Shown here: positions 37,095 through 49,115 of the stretch, in pieces
Layout: every line of letters begins with the position of its first letter
Position numbering within the stretch: the first letter of the stretch is position 1
From: Timema cristinae
Taxonomy: Eukaryota; Arthropoda; Insecta; Phasmatodea; Timematidae
Direction: 5' to 3'
Assembly: GCA_039000515.1 (NCBI GenBank)
Contig: JBCFYV010000567.1
Coordinates: 1-64,000, forward strand
Length of the DNA: 64,000 nucleotides
Notes under the pieces: model-generated
What the model saw: the letters and a program-made list of their open reading frames with translations, nothing else
Told to the model about the DNA's origin: nothing
Database searches by the model: none
Made by a program: the position numbers and the translations under genes

Positions 37095-37449
37095 AAAATT
37101 TTGTTTAAGGCCCCCATCACACATTAGGAAAAGGGCCTTGAAATATATTAAAACATAAAAAACCCCCCCGGGGAAAGAGATAAAAAATTCACCACTAACA
37201 CCCATAGGAGGCCAAAAAAAGGGTTTTGGTAAAATTAAGTGATACACCTGCTAAAAAAACCACAATTTTCACTCCCCCAAAAAAAGACAAAAAAAATATA
37301 AAAAATAACACTTTTAAAAAAAAAACCAGTTAAATTGTAATAAAACCGTTAATAAAGACCAATATGAGATAATACCAAAAAAACCCCTTTAAAAAGTGAC
37401 TCAAATGGCAAAAAAAGATCCCCTGGCGTAAAAAACGGGTAAAAAAATA

Positions 37450-40400
37450 ACTCCATCCGCGTTATCGCGTAATAAAAAAGGGGATCCCTTTAAAATCAAG
37501 AGCCAAGGGATGGGGGCAATTCACGACCCCACCAAATGGATACACACTCAAGCTCGCAAAACCACACACTGGAGGTGATCCCCTCTCAAAAAAAAACCCC
37601 TGGGTAAAAAATTGTGCCGACGCGGAGTCTTGTCACGATGACCTCCCTTTTCTAGATTTTTTTATAGAAGAGGGCCACCGCGACACACCATCCCGAGGCC
37701 GAGCTTTTCGAGCAGGGCGAGACCCACCCCGTGCCAGGGGCGTAAGACCCACGCCGAACAAACCCTGAGGTCAAAAAATAAACCCAGACTCGCCTCGGGG
37801 CAAGCGGCGCCTCCTTGGCCGCCTGGTCAGCCAGTTCATTCCGAAAGACCGGCTGACCAAAAATCCACAAAAGGGGAGCCGGGTGTTTAAAAATCAGTTT
37901 TTAAAATTTTCGTAATCATCTCAGAGGGGATTCCACAGTAAGTGTGGACAATGCCAACAAGCACTCATGGAACAGTGCGATGAAAACAAAGGGGGACACA
38001 TGTACAAAAAGAGATTTAAAAATGGCTATTTTTAAGCGTAAAAACACTGGATTCACAAGGTAGAGAAAAATTTTAATTTATTCTTCCACAACAAAAGCAC
38101 ACCCCCCGGAGGCCCCGCATTTGAGCCATCCAAAAAATGCGTTTAAAACCCCGAAAGTGGGTTGGGGAGCTCTTAAAGGGCCCCGTATAAAAGGTGGGTG
38201 GTCGTTTTTGGGAATTTTTAAGGTCAAAATGGCATTGAGGTAGGCTATTCCCAGGAAAACTCGCCCGGGGATGTGGGGTACCTTTTCGCAAGTATCCCAC
38301 ACTGCAAAACCCCAACATCCTGATCCCAACCGGGCCCTTTTACTACCCTTTTTGGGTTTTAACAAGACACGGTTAGGGATGAAACGCAGGACGATGGGGA
38401 AAATGCTGCCCATGCAATGAAGTTTTGACACAAAAATCCCGAAAAGACCCCCCGGGGGAAAAAAGGGGGGCTCACCGGCCTGGGGACAGAGCTGACGACG
38501 GGCTGGTACGAAAGGGACCAAGCCAGTCGAATGCCACATGGTGGACGCTATCACATTTTAAAAAGCCGAGGGGGAGCTGAGCCATACCAAAACTGCCGAA
38601 TTTTTTTTTTAGATCGCCCCAAAGGGCCCCATACAGGCGCATCAAGGTTTTTCCCATCACACCGACCCTAACTACTTTAGAAAAATTAAAGTTTTTTTAC
38701 ACCTCGCTTTCGGTTTTTTGTGTGGGGGATCCAATTAATTTAAAATAAATAAAACCCAAAACCTTTTCCTTTCTGAGACTGGTAAAACCACGGGTTCTTT
38801 AAAAATACGGGGGCTGGCGTTTCCCCGGGTAATCTGGGAAGGGACAACCGCTTTTTGGCCGCTGAAAGCTAACCACTATGCGACCCCCACATCCACAGTT
38901 TATTGACAGCTAATTTATCTCACTTCAGCCTGGGAAAGACTCGATGAACTGCAATAAATTGCGTATCATACACAAAAAGACATGAAGGGAAAAATTAGCG
39001 CACGTTGTCCCATGTTATTTTCGCGATAGCGAATAACGTAAAAAAATACCCCCGGGCACCCCCTTTTTTTTTGAAAAAAATCATCGATAAGGTGTTTTTA
39101 ACCTTTTAACCTGAAGAGCTATCTGACATAAAACAGAAAAAAAAATAGGGGGTTCCCCGGGGAATCCCCAATTAAAGGGGGTTTTTAAAAAAATGCCGTA
39201 CCCCCAGGTGGTGTCGTAACCTTCTCTAAATCAAAGAAGAAGCGCGGACTGCGTCTCAAGGCGAAAAGGTAAACCACCGTGGATGGTTGGGGCGAAACCA
39301 CATTGCTTTTTGGATATAGATTGCGGGATTCTAATACCATATAAATCTTTTATTGATTTTTTCTCTAATATTTTTAACACAACTATTAAAGGGGCAGGGC
39401 TAAACTAGTTGGCTCAAATTATCCTTGCCATTTTATATATTGGGATAACGTTTGCTTCCCCCACGGTTGGGGAATTGACGAATTCCCCAAACACTTTGTA
39501 GAGGTCAAAGGGGGAACGCCCGCCAGCAGGGGACTTTTTGGCGCAACATTCGAAGGATATCCCCCGGGCCAAATTGTATTCCCCCTGGGACAGGGCAGGG
39601 GTAATTCCTTTTTGGGAAAAGGGGGATTATAACCCCCCCCCAACCTTTGGCCAAAAAAAATAAAAAGGCGCTCGATATGCGCTTAAAAACCCGAACTCGT
39701 TAGGTACTCGCAGGCAAAAATAGCGCGAACATGACCCAATATTTTGGCACCTCCATAGGGAGGAGACAAGTGAACCTTAGACTGATGGGGATATTAAAAA
39801 GGGTTTTTTTGCTACTACTACTTTACGAATGTGCCCCCCAAACCCTTTGGGTTTGGGGGGAGTGGAAATAGAAGGGGAAAATAAACTGCTCCAAGACTCC
39901 TTCGCTTTCTCGAATAATGGGGGGGGAGCCTAGCACGTAAATCCGGAATGACTCCAGATTCCCAAAGTAAGACGTCGTTTTTAAAACGCGGGGGCCCCTT
40001 TGCAGTTAAAATAGCCACCGGGGACCCCTTTTCCCCCGGAACGGACGGGGCGCGGGTTTGGCGAGGATTTGGGGGGATGCCCTCGCCGCCGTATGACCGC
40101 AAAAAAAATTGCCCACCTTTTAAAATCGACGTCGGAAATGGGGTTCGTCGAAACGGCCCTCTCGCGGAAAATTTTCCCCCTTAGCACGTTTAAGAACCCT
40201 TTGGGGTAACCGTCTGTACGGGGGGATCTTGTATTTGTAAACAAAGGGGAAAATTTTTTGCTGCAACAAGGTCCGAGTGAACCCCCAAAGGGGAAATGAG
40301 CAAAATCCCGGGGGTACAAAGCTAGTCGAGGGGAAGGATACACCATTAAAGGGAGAAGTGTGTCCCGGGTCCCGGTTTTTAAAACCAGTTTCCCGAGACA

Positions 40401-40827
40401 AGAAATCCCTACCATCCCCCCGCGGGTGTCTGAAAATTTTGACCCCAACACCAGGTTATCGCTTTAAATCCCCAAGATGAATAGGGGGCGGAAGTTTATA
40501 AAAGGGCCTCTGTTTCCTCTTGGAAACACGTTCACCGGGGGGGGGTAAGCAGAAAAGGTTACCCCCATAGGAAAGGGGACCGACAGAATCCTTGGGAACA
40601 GAAACAATTTAAATCTTTTGATATATAAAATTCGGCGAATATAGCCACACCCCCTACCCCCCCAAAAAAGGGTTGTGGGGCGATACACATCGTACCCACG
40701 AACACGGGGTTTTCATTGGGGGGGAAGGGGGTCTCCTGCAAACCAAGAGGGGAAATGCAGGGAAGAAATTTTTTTTTTAATTTCACTACACGACATAAAA
40801 ACCCCTAAATTCCATTGTAACGACAAA
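37450..40827 (-). pseudogene. ORF2 of copy C: endonuclease, RT, RNase H (broken)
   Basis: The start ATG of the family is replaced (reads TTTG at about 40,827). The endonuclease N-terminal segment with LQETPF in place of LQETHF is in the 40,559-40,786 frame. The middle is in the 39,981-40,451 frame and the linker to RT in 39,818-40,102. RT lies at about 38,900-39,420; the FVDD box region near 38,970 reads as a shifted frame. RNase H and the C-terminal part are at 37,652-38,660, spread over four frames. Function is not expected as read. Confidence 0.75.
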
Positions 40828-40859
40828 TTATTATATGAAATTTAGTTATCCTCGAATCC

Positions 40860-41915
40860 ATTTCCTACCCCTTTAAAAAAAAAATTTTGGGGCCCTTTTT
40901 TTGTCCCTTTTTTCCAGTCCCTCCTTACCCCCCCCCCTTTTTTTTTTTTAGGAGAGGCTTGGCTTATTTTTGGAGACGGGGAGTCGGATTCTTGTTCGAA
41001 GGCTTAAGGCTTTGACGCTTTTTTATAAAATGTTTTTCGGGGGGGTCTCTCGCGGGGCCCTTTTTCAAGGCACCATGGGCCTAAAAAATTCCGCAACACG
41101 TCCCCCCCCGGGGAAACCAGAGGGGTGGAGGGGCTCAACAAGCCACCCTTTGTTTTAGTACCCCGGGGGCGGCTCGGGGGGTTTACCCGAGGGGCCCGGG
41201 GTTTCCCCGAGGGGCGGGGGGGAGTTCCTCGAGGGGGCCCCCCGGTGGAAGGTGGGGAGACACCGTTTGGCTTTGGGGGCACATTTAAAGTTTTGGGTGC
41301 CACAAAATTGGCGGGAATCAACAAGTGCTCGAAAGAGACCAATGGCACTGGTGGTTGGCCCTTGCAAGATTAACTGCAAAAAGGGCATTGGGGGCATTTA
41401 TATTTTGACTGACAATCCGGCTATATGAATCTGAATCCGGAGCTTGACTCGAACTTTCCCTTTTGCGTGCCTGGAAAAAGGTTTTTCTTTTCAAATTGTA
41501 CCCTCCAGGATTTTTTTTCTCACCTTCCATTTTGGACGGCCCCTAACCAAAGAATGCGGACCCTTGAAGTTAAAAGCTTTTAGGAGACTCGATGTGATTC
41601 GTGAGCCTCCTGTCCACAATCCGACAGGTTGCTTACCACGGCATCGCAACTTTTTTCCCAAATTCCTGGCACGAAAACAGCGCCAAGGGGTTGGGGACAT
41701 AGGGGCCGGACCCGAGCCTAAACCCTAACGGACCCCCTTTGGGGAAGGGGTGGAGTCGTAATTTGGGGTTTTCGAATCCGCTTCTTTTTTTCCCCATTTT
41801 TTTTTGTGACAATACGGTCACTTCGTGACAGCGGGGGAGAAAGTTTTTCACAATCCCTCAATGCTTACGCCCCCGAGGTCGAAACAAGGACCACCCCTTT
41901 TGAAAACATTAGAAC
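40860..41915 (-). pseudogene. ORF1 of copy C: zinc-knuckle protein (broken)
   Basis: The 41,633-41,851 frame retains PYVPN, then a FSCQEFGKK knuckle start. The 41,491-41,700 frame retains the GPHS remnant of a third knuckle, with its first Cys lost. The Pro/Gly-rich linker at 41,155-41,250 is made of repeats of about 8 to 9 codons. A Lys-rich tail is expected at the C-terminus but is broken here. Confidence 0.7.
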
Positions 41916-42894
41916 CGGGGGGGGTTCCCCCCTTCCCGGTATTAAACCCCTTTTTAACCGACGGATTTTTTTAATAGCCATCATGGGGGAGGACGGAAAA
42001 CGTCAGTTAAGTCTGATCAAAAAGTGCCATCACGAATTTTTCCTTAAGAGACGTTTGATTTTTGCTGCACCATTATCCTCTTTCGGGATAAATGGCTGAC
42101 GCGATTAAGGTTCCCTTTTTGGCATCATCCGAGACATCCCCGGGGAAGGGGGGGGCTGGGCCTCACCATTTCCCGTTTCCAATAACAGGGCGGACGCCCC
42201 CCTTTTCCCCCTTTTTATCATTTACGACCCTGCGGGGGCCCGGGGGCAGACAGTTGCCTGCAGTGTTTCAGTACTTTCCCCCCGCCGACAATTTGTCGGC
42301 CATCCAAAATATTAGGGAAACCTACAAAATACTCGGATCGTAACCCAGGGTGACCAATTGGGGTTCTACCCCTTTGGGGCCCTTTAAAAAATGCCCGAGA
42401 GAGGTCATACGACGCTAGCCGACAACCTTCCAAGAGCATCCCAGAGAAGGTCTCGCAGCAAGGGGGTGTAGGAAAGGCCAATTTTACGCCCGGGGCCCTC
42501 TTAACGAACCGATTTTTTCCCAAAGTGGGGTCCCCCGATTTCATCCAAGGCCCTTCTAAAAAGAAAATTGCCACCGGCGCTTTTTCTTCGGAGCTCAAAG
42601 CAGGGGTACCAAAATAAAAACAGAGAGATCCGGGTTAGTACCGGGGTCGAAAACAAAGGCCCCAAAGCCTCGTGCAGGATGAAGGCAGGGGGAAGGGAAA
42701 AAAAAGGTAAGGATAATAAAGCAAGGGGGGTAGAGTGAAAAAAAGGGGGAAAGTAAGGAAAAAGAAAATGATGTGAATGGGAAATGGTTTTTCCGCACGG
42801 GGTACTCCTGCACAGAACCCCCCCTTTTAGTCGCCTTTTACGACAAACAGGGTTACTGGGGGACTATTCTAATCCCCCCCCGCAGGGGAAAAAA

Positions 42895-43045
42895 AGAAAA
42901 CTAAGGAAAAAAAGGGTTTTAAAGGGGATAAGATAGGTCAGTCGTGCACGAAGTACACCTGCACAAAAAACCCCCCTTTAAGTCGCCTCTTAGAAAGAAG
43001 AGGGGACTGCGGGGCGATTTAAACCCCTCCGCGGGGGAAAAAATT
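42895..43045 (-). repeat. Extra tandem copy of the non-LTR 5'-terminal module
   Basis: The sequence repeats the last about 130 bp of copy C (42,760-42,890): a purine-rich lead, 'cacgaagtac', 'ctgcaca', the C-rich run, 'agtcgcctctta' and the 'ggggactgcgggg' to 'cgcggggg' arm. It is the only place where the 5' module occurs twice in a row. About 50 bp then separates it from the 3' end of copy D. Confidence 0.7.
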
Positions 43046-43289
43046 TGTTTAAAAATTTGCGTTTTATTTCGTCTTTTTTTCTTTACAACCTAGATTTATT
43101 TTTATTAATGTGGTTAAAGGCCCATCACACTCTAGGTCATTTTGGGCCTTGAAATATATAAAAAACCCAAAAAAAACCCCCCGGGGAAAAGAAAAACATC
43201 ACCTCTGAGACACTCCATAGGATGCTCAAAAAGGATTCAGGTAAAAATTTTAATATCATCTGCTAAAAAAAAACCACAAGTTATCACTC

Positions 43290-43410
43290 CAATAAAAAGA
43301 AAAACAAACATATTAAAATATAACACTTAAAAAGAAAAAAAACATGTTAAAATGATAATACTTAAAAAGACAAAAAAACATGTTTTTAAAATTTAATAAA
43401 AAAGTTAAAA
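43290..43410 (-). repeat. Tandem repeats in the 3' UTR of copy D, about 35-37 bp unit
   Basis: A unit built on 'acttaaaaagacaaaa' followed by 'acatgttaaaat' occurs about three times. The same array is seen in copy E at 53,010-53,140. It precedes the 3' tail and varies in unit number between copies. Confidence 0.65.
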
Positions 43411-43509
43411 AGACCAAAGAGATATTATCCAAAAGACCACTTTTTAAAAAAAGGCTCAAATGGCATTAAAAAGATCCCCGGCGTATAAAAAAAAGGGTAA
43501 ACAAATAAC

Positions 43510-46500
43510 TCCACCCACAAAAGCGTAATAAAAAAAATAATCCCCCCTTTAAAAACAAAAACCCGACGGGGAGGGGGATTTTTTGACCTCCACCAAAATT
43601 TGGCCACTAAGGGGAGTATCACAAAACCACCACTGGAGGTGATCCCCCCCCTTGTAAAAAACATGGTTTTAAAGCGTATGCCCGAGCGGGGGCTCGTCAC
43701 GATACCCCTCTCTTTTTAAATTTCGTATAAAAGGGCCATCGCGACACACCTCCCTGTGGGGGCCCAGTTTCGAGCAGGGGGCGAGACCCACTGCTCGGCC
43801 AGGGCGTAAGACTCCACGCCGAACTAACCCTTTAGATCTAAAAACAGACACCCAAACTCCCTCCGGGGGGTACGTGCGCCTCCTTGGCCGCCCGGTCCGC
43901 CCCTTCATTTCCTGGGGAAACCAGGGAAAACCGGGGAATCCAGCAAAAGGGAGCCGGGGGGTTAATGAATCAATTTTTAAAATTTTTCGTAAAAACATCT
44001 GCCAAGGATTCCACGAGTAGAGAGTGGACAATGCCAACATAGCACTCAGGAATCCGTGCAGATGAGAACAGAAGGTGACACTTTTGAACACAAAAACAGA
44101 GATTTTAAAAAGGCGTATAATTCAGCCTAAAAACACTTGTTCCCCCGGGAAAACCCCAAATTTAAAAATTTTTCCCTCCAAACAAATGCGCATCCCACAA
44201 GCCCCACACTTGGAGCCCCCGTAAGAGCGCCAAAGCCCGAAAGCGAGGGAAGGACTCTTAATGTCCTCTCAATAAAAACGGGGGGGTGTCGCTTTGGGGG
44301 AATTTGGGGAAGATCATAAGGGATTGGGAGGCAAAACTTCCGGGAAAACCGACCGGGGGATGTGGGGTGCCTTTTGGAGGACTACCCCCACGTCAATACC
44401 GATAGCACCGACCCCCAACCGGCCTTGTACTACCCCTTTTTTTTTTTTTCATACAAGACAGGGGTTGGGGGGGTGAAACACAGGCGGTAGGGAAATGCCC
44501 GGGGATGCAGTAAAATTTAAAAAGTAAGATGCCAAAATAGACCCCCGGAAGAGAGGGGGGGTCACCGGGGCCCGCACAAGCGACGACTGGACGGTACAAA
44601 CACCTACCAGTCTAAAGCCAGCATGGTGGACACTATCCACATTTCACGCCGAAGGCTCGCTGATCATACACAAAATGCCGTAATCTAGTTTCGATCTTCC
44701 CAAAGGGCCCCCATACAGGCGCATCAAGGTTTCCCTATCACCCCCAGGACGACCGCTAACCCTTAAACAGGTTGAGTGCTTTTATGCACCCCTTTCAGGC
44801 TTTATGGGGGAACCAGGTTAATTTAAAATCAAAAAAAAAGTCCCAGAAACTTACGCTCCGAGACAGGAAAACAACGTGATTCATTAAAATACTGGGGACT
44901 TGTTGTATTCCACGTAATCTAGGAATGGACAAACCGTCGTCTTGGCTGAAAGAAGCGAAAGCCATTAACGCATGCCCACGACCATAGATTGTTGACAGAG
45001 ATTGTATCTGCCGTTCACCTGTGGAGACCGATGAACTACAATAAATTGCGTAGTCTCCACAAAGAGGCATGAACGGACGAAGTGTACTTTCCACAATGCC
45101 TTTATTGCAAGGCGAAAACGCACAGCTTAAAATACTGCCCTGGGCACCCCATTTTCTTGAATAAAATCATCGGATAAGGTGTTGTTTAACCTACCCGGAA
45201 GTGTCTACTGACATAAAATTACTATAAAAACAGGGGTTTCCCCGGAACCCCCAGTTAAAAAGGGTTTTTAAAATGCCGACCGCCATGTGGTATCGTACGC
45301 TTTCTCCAATAAAGAAAACTCCAAAAATGCTGTTTTATGGAGAAAGGCGTCACGAACTGCCTCTCGAGAGGACGAATGATCCACCTAGATCTTTCGGCAA
45401 AACCACATTGAATATTTGATAGTAGATTGCGGGATTCTAAATACCATATTAATTTTTTTATCATTTTTCCAATTTTTGCATAAACACAACTAGTTAAGGC
45501 ATCGGTCTATAACTAGTTTGGTTCTATTTTTTTCCTGCCACTTTAATAGAGGGGTAATTGTTGCTTGCCTCCACAGTGTTGGGAACGACGAGATTCCCAA
45601 ACACTATTGTAGAGTCCAACAACATGCTCGTCCCAGGGGGAAACTGCGCAACATTTCATAATTAAGTCGTCGGGGCAGGAGCTGTGCTACCCCCTTTGGA
45701 CATGGCAAAAGGTCAGTTCATCTAAAGTAAAGGGGAGTTGTAATCCTCCCCCTGACCTGACCAAAGTCAATAGAATGGCGCTCTATTCCCTTATGCGCTG
45801 CAAACCCCTTTGAGTAGCTTGCAGTGCTAGATAGGCGGTGAACTAAGCCCAAACTTGGCGACCTCCACAGGGGAGGGAAAGCGAACCATTGCTGGGCAGG
45901 TATGTTATTGATGGTATTTTTGCTACTACGTAATTTACAAATTGTCCCAAACCTTGTTGGGGAGTGGAAATTGAAAAGGGGAGTTATAAACTGTCTCCAA
46001 GACTCTCTTCTGCTTTCACGAATATACGGCGACTCGACACGCTAATCCGGAAAGATTCTAGATATCCAAGGTAGGACCCGATTAAAGACGTATGCCCTTC
46101 GACGGTCAGAAAAAGGCCAATCAAACTCCTCCCTTCCACCAGGGGAAAAGGGGGGGGCGCGGGTTTGGCAGGGTTAGGGATATTTCCCTCGCCGCCAGAT
46201 GACCGTCGAAGTAAAATGGGCAATATTAACATCGACGTCCGGAAAGGGGTTTTCAAATACGGGGGAGCTCGCGAAATTTTTTCCCAGTCAGCACGTTTAA
46301 CCCCATTTGGGCACGGCTATTACCGGGAGGTCTTAATTAGCGAAAGCAAAATGGGAAAGTTACGCTGCCACATAATCCGAGTGGACCTCCCAAAGGAAGT
46401 GGCAGCGATCCCGGGGCTACATAAGTTAGGTCGAGGCAGAGGAACCCATTAAAGGTTAAAGTGTGTCTGGGCCCCGGTTTTATTAACACCAGGTTTTCCC

Positions 46501-46946
46501 GAGACAGAATACCTCACCATCCCCCGCGGGCGTCTGTATAATTAGACCCCCCAACCGGGTTTTGGCTTTTAAAATCCCCCCAAGATAATATAGGGGCGGG
46601 AAGTTGTTTTAAAAGAGGGGCCCTAGGGTCCTCTTTGAAACACTTCACCTGGTGGGGGTAATGCAGCATACAGTTACTTATAGGAAGGGGGACTCTGCAC
46701 GATCACTTGGAATCAAACAATATTTATAGACTTTTATATAATTTCAAATTCAAGTATACCACACCTCCGCAACCCGATCGAAGAAGGCTTGTCGGTACGA
46801 TATACATCGTACCCACGAACATCGGCTGTCAGTTGGGGCGGAAGTGGGTCTCCCCGCAAACACAATGGAAGGAGCAGGGAAGAAATTATTAGTTTAATTT
46901 CCTCTACAACGAGCATAAAAACCCCTACAATTCCATGTAGTGCGAC
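43510..46946 (-). pseudogene. ORF2 of copy D: endonuclease, RT, RNase H (broken)
   Basis: RT is recognised in the 45,255-45,464 frame (IWYLESRNLLSNIQCGF) and the 44,795-45,094 frame, where the catalytic box reads LCGDYAIYCSS in place of LFVDDYAIYCSS, so one Asp codon is disrupted by a short indel. The endonuclease-RT linker is at 45,984-46,256. RNase H and the C-terminal part are at 43,669-44,640 in shifted frames. The family start codon at about 46,946 is lost. Confidence 0.8.
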
Positions 46947-46974
46947 TAATTATTAGTAAAATTTAATTATCCTC

Positions 46975-48140
46975 GCAATCCATTTCACTACCTTTAAGAA
47001 TAAAAATTTGTTGAGGCCCTTTTTAGGCCCTCTTGCCTTTCCCATCTCTCCGTACCTCCGCTTCAGGGAAAAGGCCCTTGGGCTATTTTTGGAGGACTGG
47101 GTTCGATCCTTGTTCAAAAGGCTTTAAGGCCTTTGACCTTTTTAATAAAAATTTTTTTCGGGGTCTCTCGCTGGTCCTTCTTCAAGGCACCATGGGACCG
47201 CCTAGCGGCCTCAACTTTTCCCCTAACTCGTCCCCACCTCCGGAAGCCAGAGGTTGGGTGAGAGGCTCAATAACGGCCGCCCTTGTTTTAATGCCCGAGG
47301 CGGGCCCGGGGGGTTTCCCGGCGGGCTCGGGGTGTTTCCCCGGGGGCTCGGGTTTTCCCGAGGGGGCTGGGGGTGTTCCCCGAGGGGTTTTGGGTTCCCC
47401 GGGTGGGCTCGGGGAGTTCCTCGGGAGGTCCCCGGGTATGGTGGGGGAGACGATCGTGTGGGCGTTTGGCCCCCTTTTAAAAATTTAGGGCCCACAGAAT
47501 TGGCGCGGAATCAACATAAATTCTCGAGAAGAGACCAAGGGCACGGGTCGCGTTGGCTCCTTAGCAATATTAACTGCCAATGGCAGTTGGGACAGTTTTA
47601 TTTGACTGACAATCCGGCTATAGAAGTTTGAAATACCGAGCTTGACTGAAAACGATTCCTTGCGTGCCTGGCATAGAATCTTTTTTTGGGTTTGGGTATC
47701 TCCAGGATTTCTTCTCTACCTTCCATTTTGGACAGCCCCAACCAGGGGAATGCGGACCCTTGCAGTTGACGCAGTATTTAGGAGACCGCATGGTGTTTTC
47801 GTGAGCCTCCTTCCACAATCCGCACAGGTTGGCTTACCACGGCATCGCGCTTCGAATCCCCCAAATTCCCGGGCACTGAAAACAGCGCCGAGGGTTAGGG
47901 AATACGGCCGACCCTAGCACGGAAGCCTGCTCGGACCCCTTCGAAGGGTAGGAGTCGCAAATGTAGGATATACGTATCCGCCCTTCTTTTCTTGTCCGTT
48001 CTTTTTGAAAAATACGGTAGACCTCGGTGACATCGAGGGAAAGCCCTCACAATATCCTCAATGCCTACGCAGTTTGAGGTCATAACAAGTGACCACTTTC
48101 CCTTGCAAACATTGAGGAACCTGTAGGGTTCCACCTTCAA
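46975..48140 (-). pseudogene. ORF1 of copy D: zinc-knuckle protein (broken)
   Basis: The N-terminal region is in the 47,895-48,140 frame, including the conserved VMTSNCVGIEDI and YILHLRLLP blocks, with no ATG at the frame's beginning. The 47,618-47,818 frame keeps a complete knuckle, CVNCKGPHSPGWGC (C-x2-C-x4-H-x5-C, one residue longer than usual). The Pro/Gly-rich linker at 47,280-47,440 is the longest in the window, about five to six units of 24 to 27 bp. Confidence 0.78.
47280..47440 (-). repeat. ORF1-internal minisatellite coding a Pro/Gly-rich linker
   Basis: On the plus strand a unit with 'gggggctcggg' and 'ttccccg' repeats every 24 to 27 bp, coding 8- to 9-residue units of the type PSPRGNTP. 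Equivalent arrays are at 21,310-21,440, 25,020-25,115 and 41,155-41,250, with different lengths; copy E has only a short remnant at 57,205-57,260. Confidence 0.7.
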
Positions 48141-48894
48141 CCGGGTTTATGAGACGTAATCTCAACGGTATTTTAGAGATTGCCATTACTTTGAGGACTG
48201 AATATTGTATTTGTATCATTAAGTGCCATCACGCAGTTTTCTTATTGATACGAACTGTGCTGCCATTTACACCTTCGAGGATAAATGGGCTTACTCGCTT
48301 AACTTGTTTTTTCCTCTACTCCCAGACATTACCAGGAAGCGGGGCTGGGCCTCACAACTTCCGGGCTTTTTCTGTTAAAGGCTGGACGGCATTACCCTTT
48401 CCGGCTCAAAATTCATTAAACGGCCCTGTGGGGGCCGGGGATGAGTTGCCAGCGGGTGTGGCCCTACGTTGCAACGGCAGTGAGGTGTCACGGTGACAAG
48501 AGGTGGCCATTCCTTTTTTGGGGGCAACCTCCAATAACTCGGATCGTAGACCCAGGGTGATCCAAATTGGTTCAAACCCCATTGGGCCCTGTTAAAACCT
48601 CCTGGGGAAACCCCACACGACGCTAGACATGACAACCTTCGCGTGGGCTGCGCAGGAGAGAGGTCATCGCAGCAAGTGGGTGCAGGAAAAAGGCCAATTT
48701 TACGTCCGGGCCTTTGTGAACGCAACCGGCTTTTCTCGAGTAGGGAACCCTTATTTCATCCCAAAGGCCCTTCTACCAAGATATTAAACCGCGCACTTTT
48801 TATTCGGGAGCTCAAGCATGGAAACCAATAATAAACAGAGAATACCGGTTAGTTGCCAAGGCGTCACGGAAAGGCCAAAGGCCTCTGTGCCGGA

Positions 48895-49005
48895 TGAACG
48901 TGGGGGGAAAGGGGAAAAAAAAGGTAAGGATAGATAAAGCAAGGGGGAAAGTGAAAAAAAGGGAAAAGTAAAGGAAAAAAAAATGAGTGAAAGAAAGAAA
49001 TATAT
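48895..49005 (-). other. Polypyrimidine tract (coding strand) in the 5' UTR
   Basis: The plus strand is almost purely A and G for about 110 bp. The same tract lies at 565-670, 22,860-22,975, 26,510-26,607 and 42,670-42,790, always just inside the 5' hairpin module. It is a fixed part of the family, not a chance run. Confidence 0.65.
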
Positions 49006-49009
49006 GGAT

Positions 49010-49115
49010 AGGTTTGTCCCCACGAGGTACGTCCCCGCACAGAAGCCTCCCCTTTTAGTCGCTTCTACGACAAGCAGGGGGTTACTGCGGGACATTCTAA
49101 ACCCCGCCCGCGGGG
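49010..49115 (-). other. 5'-terminal two-hairpin module, copy D
   Basis: This is the cleanest-context version. On the coding strand the element begins with a C-rich run and a GC-rich hairpin (gcggg / cccgc arms), followed by a C-rich run, a small stem with GTCG on its 5' side and a matching G-rich run after 'actaaaa'. The outer C and G runs could pair around the small stem. Confidence 0.65.

Larger units (their letters stand above)
37095..42890 (-). mobile_element. Non-LTR retrotransposon copy C (nearly full length, degenerate)
   Basis: All blocks are present in the order seen in copy D: 3' UTR (37,110-37,450), ORF2 (37,450-40,827), ORF1 (40,860-41,915), 5' UTR (41,915-42,790) and 5' hairpin module (42,795-42,890). 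The 3' tail is not a clear TTA tract here. Immediately beyond the 5' end lies a second copy of the 5' module (42,900-43,045). Frames are broken throughout. Confidence 0.85.
43095..49115 (-). mobile_element. Non-LTR retrotransposon copy D (full length, about 6.0 kb)
   Basis: This is the most complete copy. It has a TTA-rich patch and 3' UTR (43,095-43,510), ORF2 (43,510-46,946), ORF1 (46,975-48,140), 5' UTR (48,140-49,010) and a terminal hairpin module (49,010-49,115). The total of about 6 kb and the ORF2 domain set suit an I-like element. Both ORFs carry several indels. The sequence changes from noisy to clean at its 5' border. Confidence 0.88.

Noticed and set aside
42895..43045. A separate non-LTR insertion
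   Set aside because: Only the 5' module is present, with no internal sequence or tail, so a local duplication is more likely.
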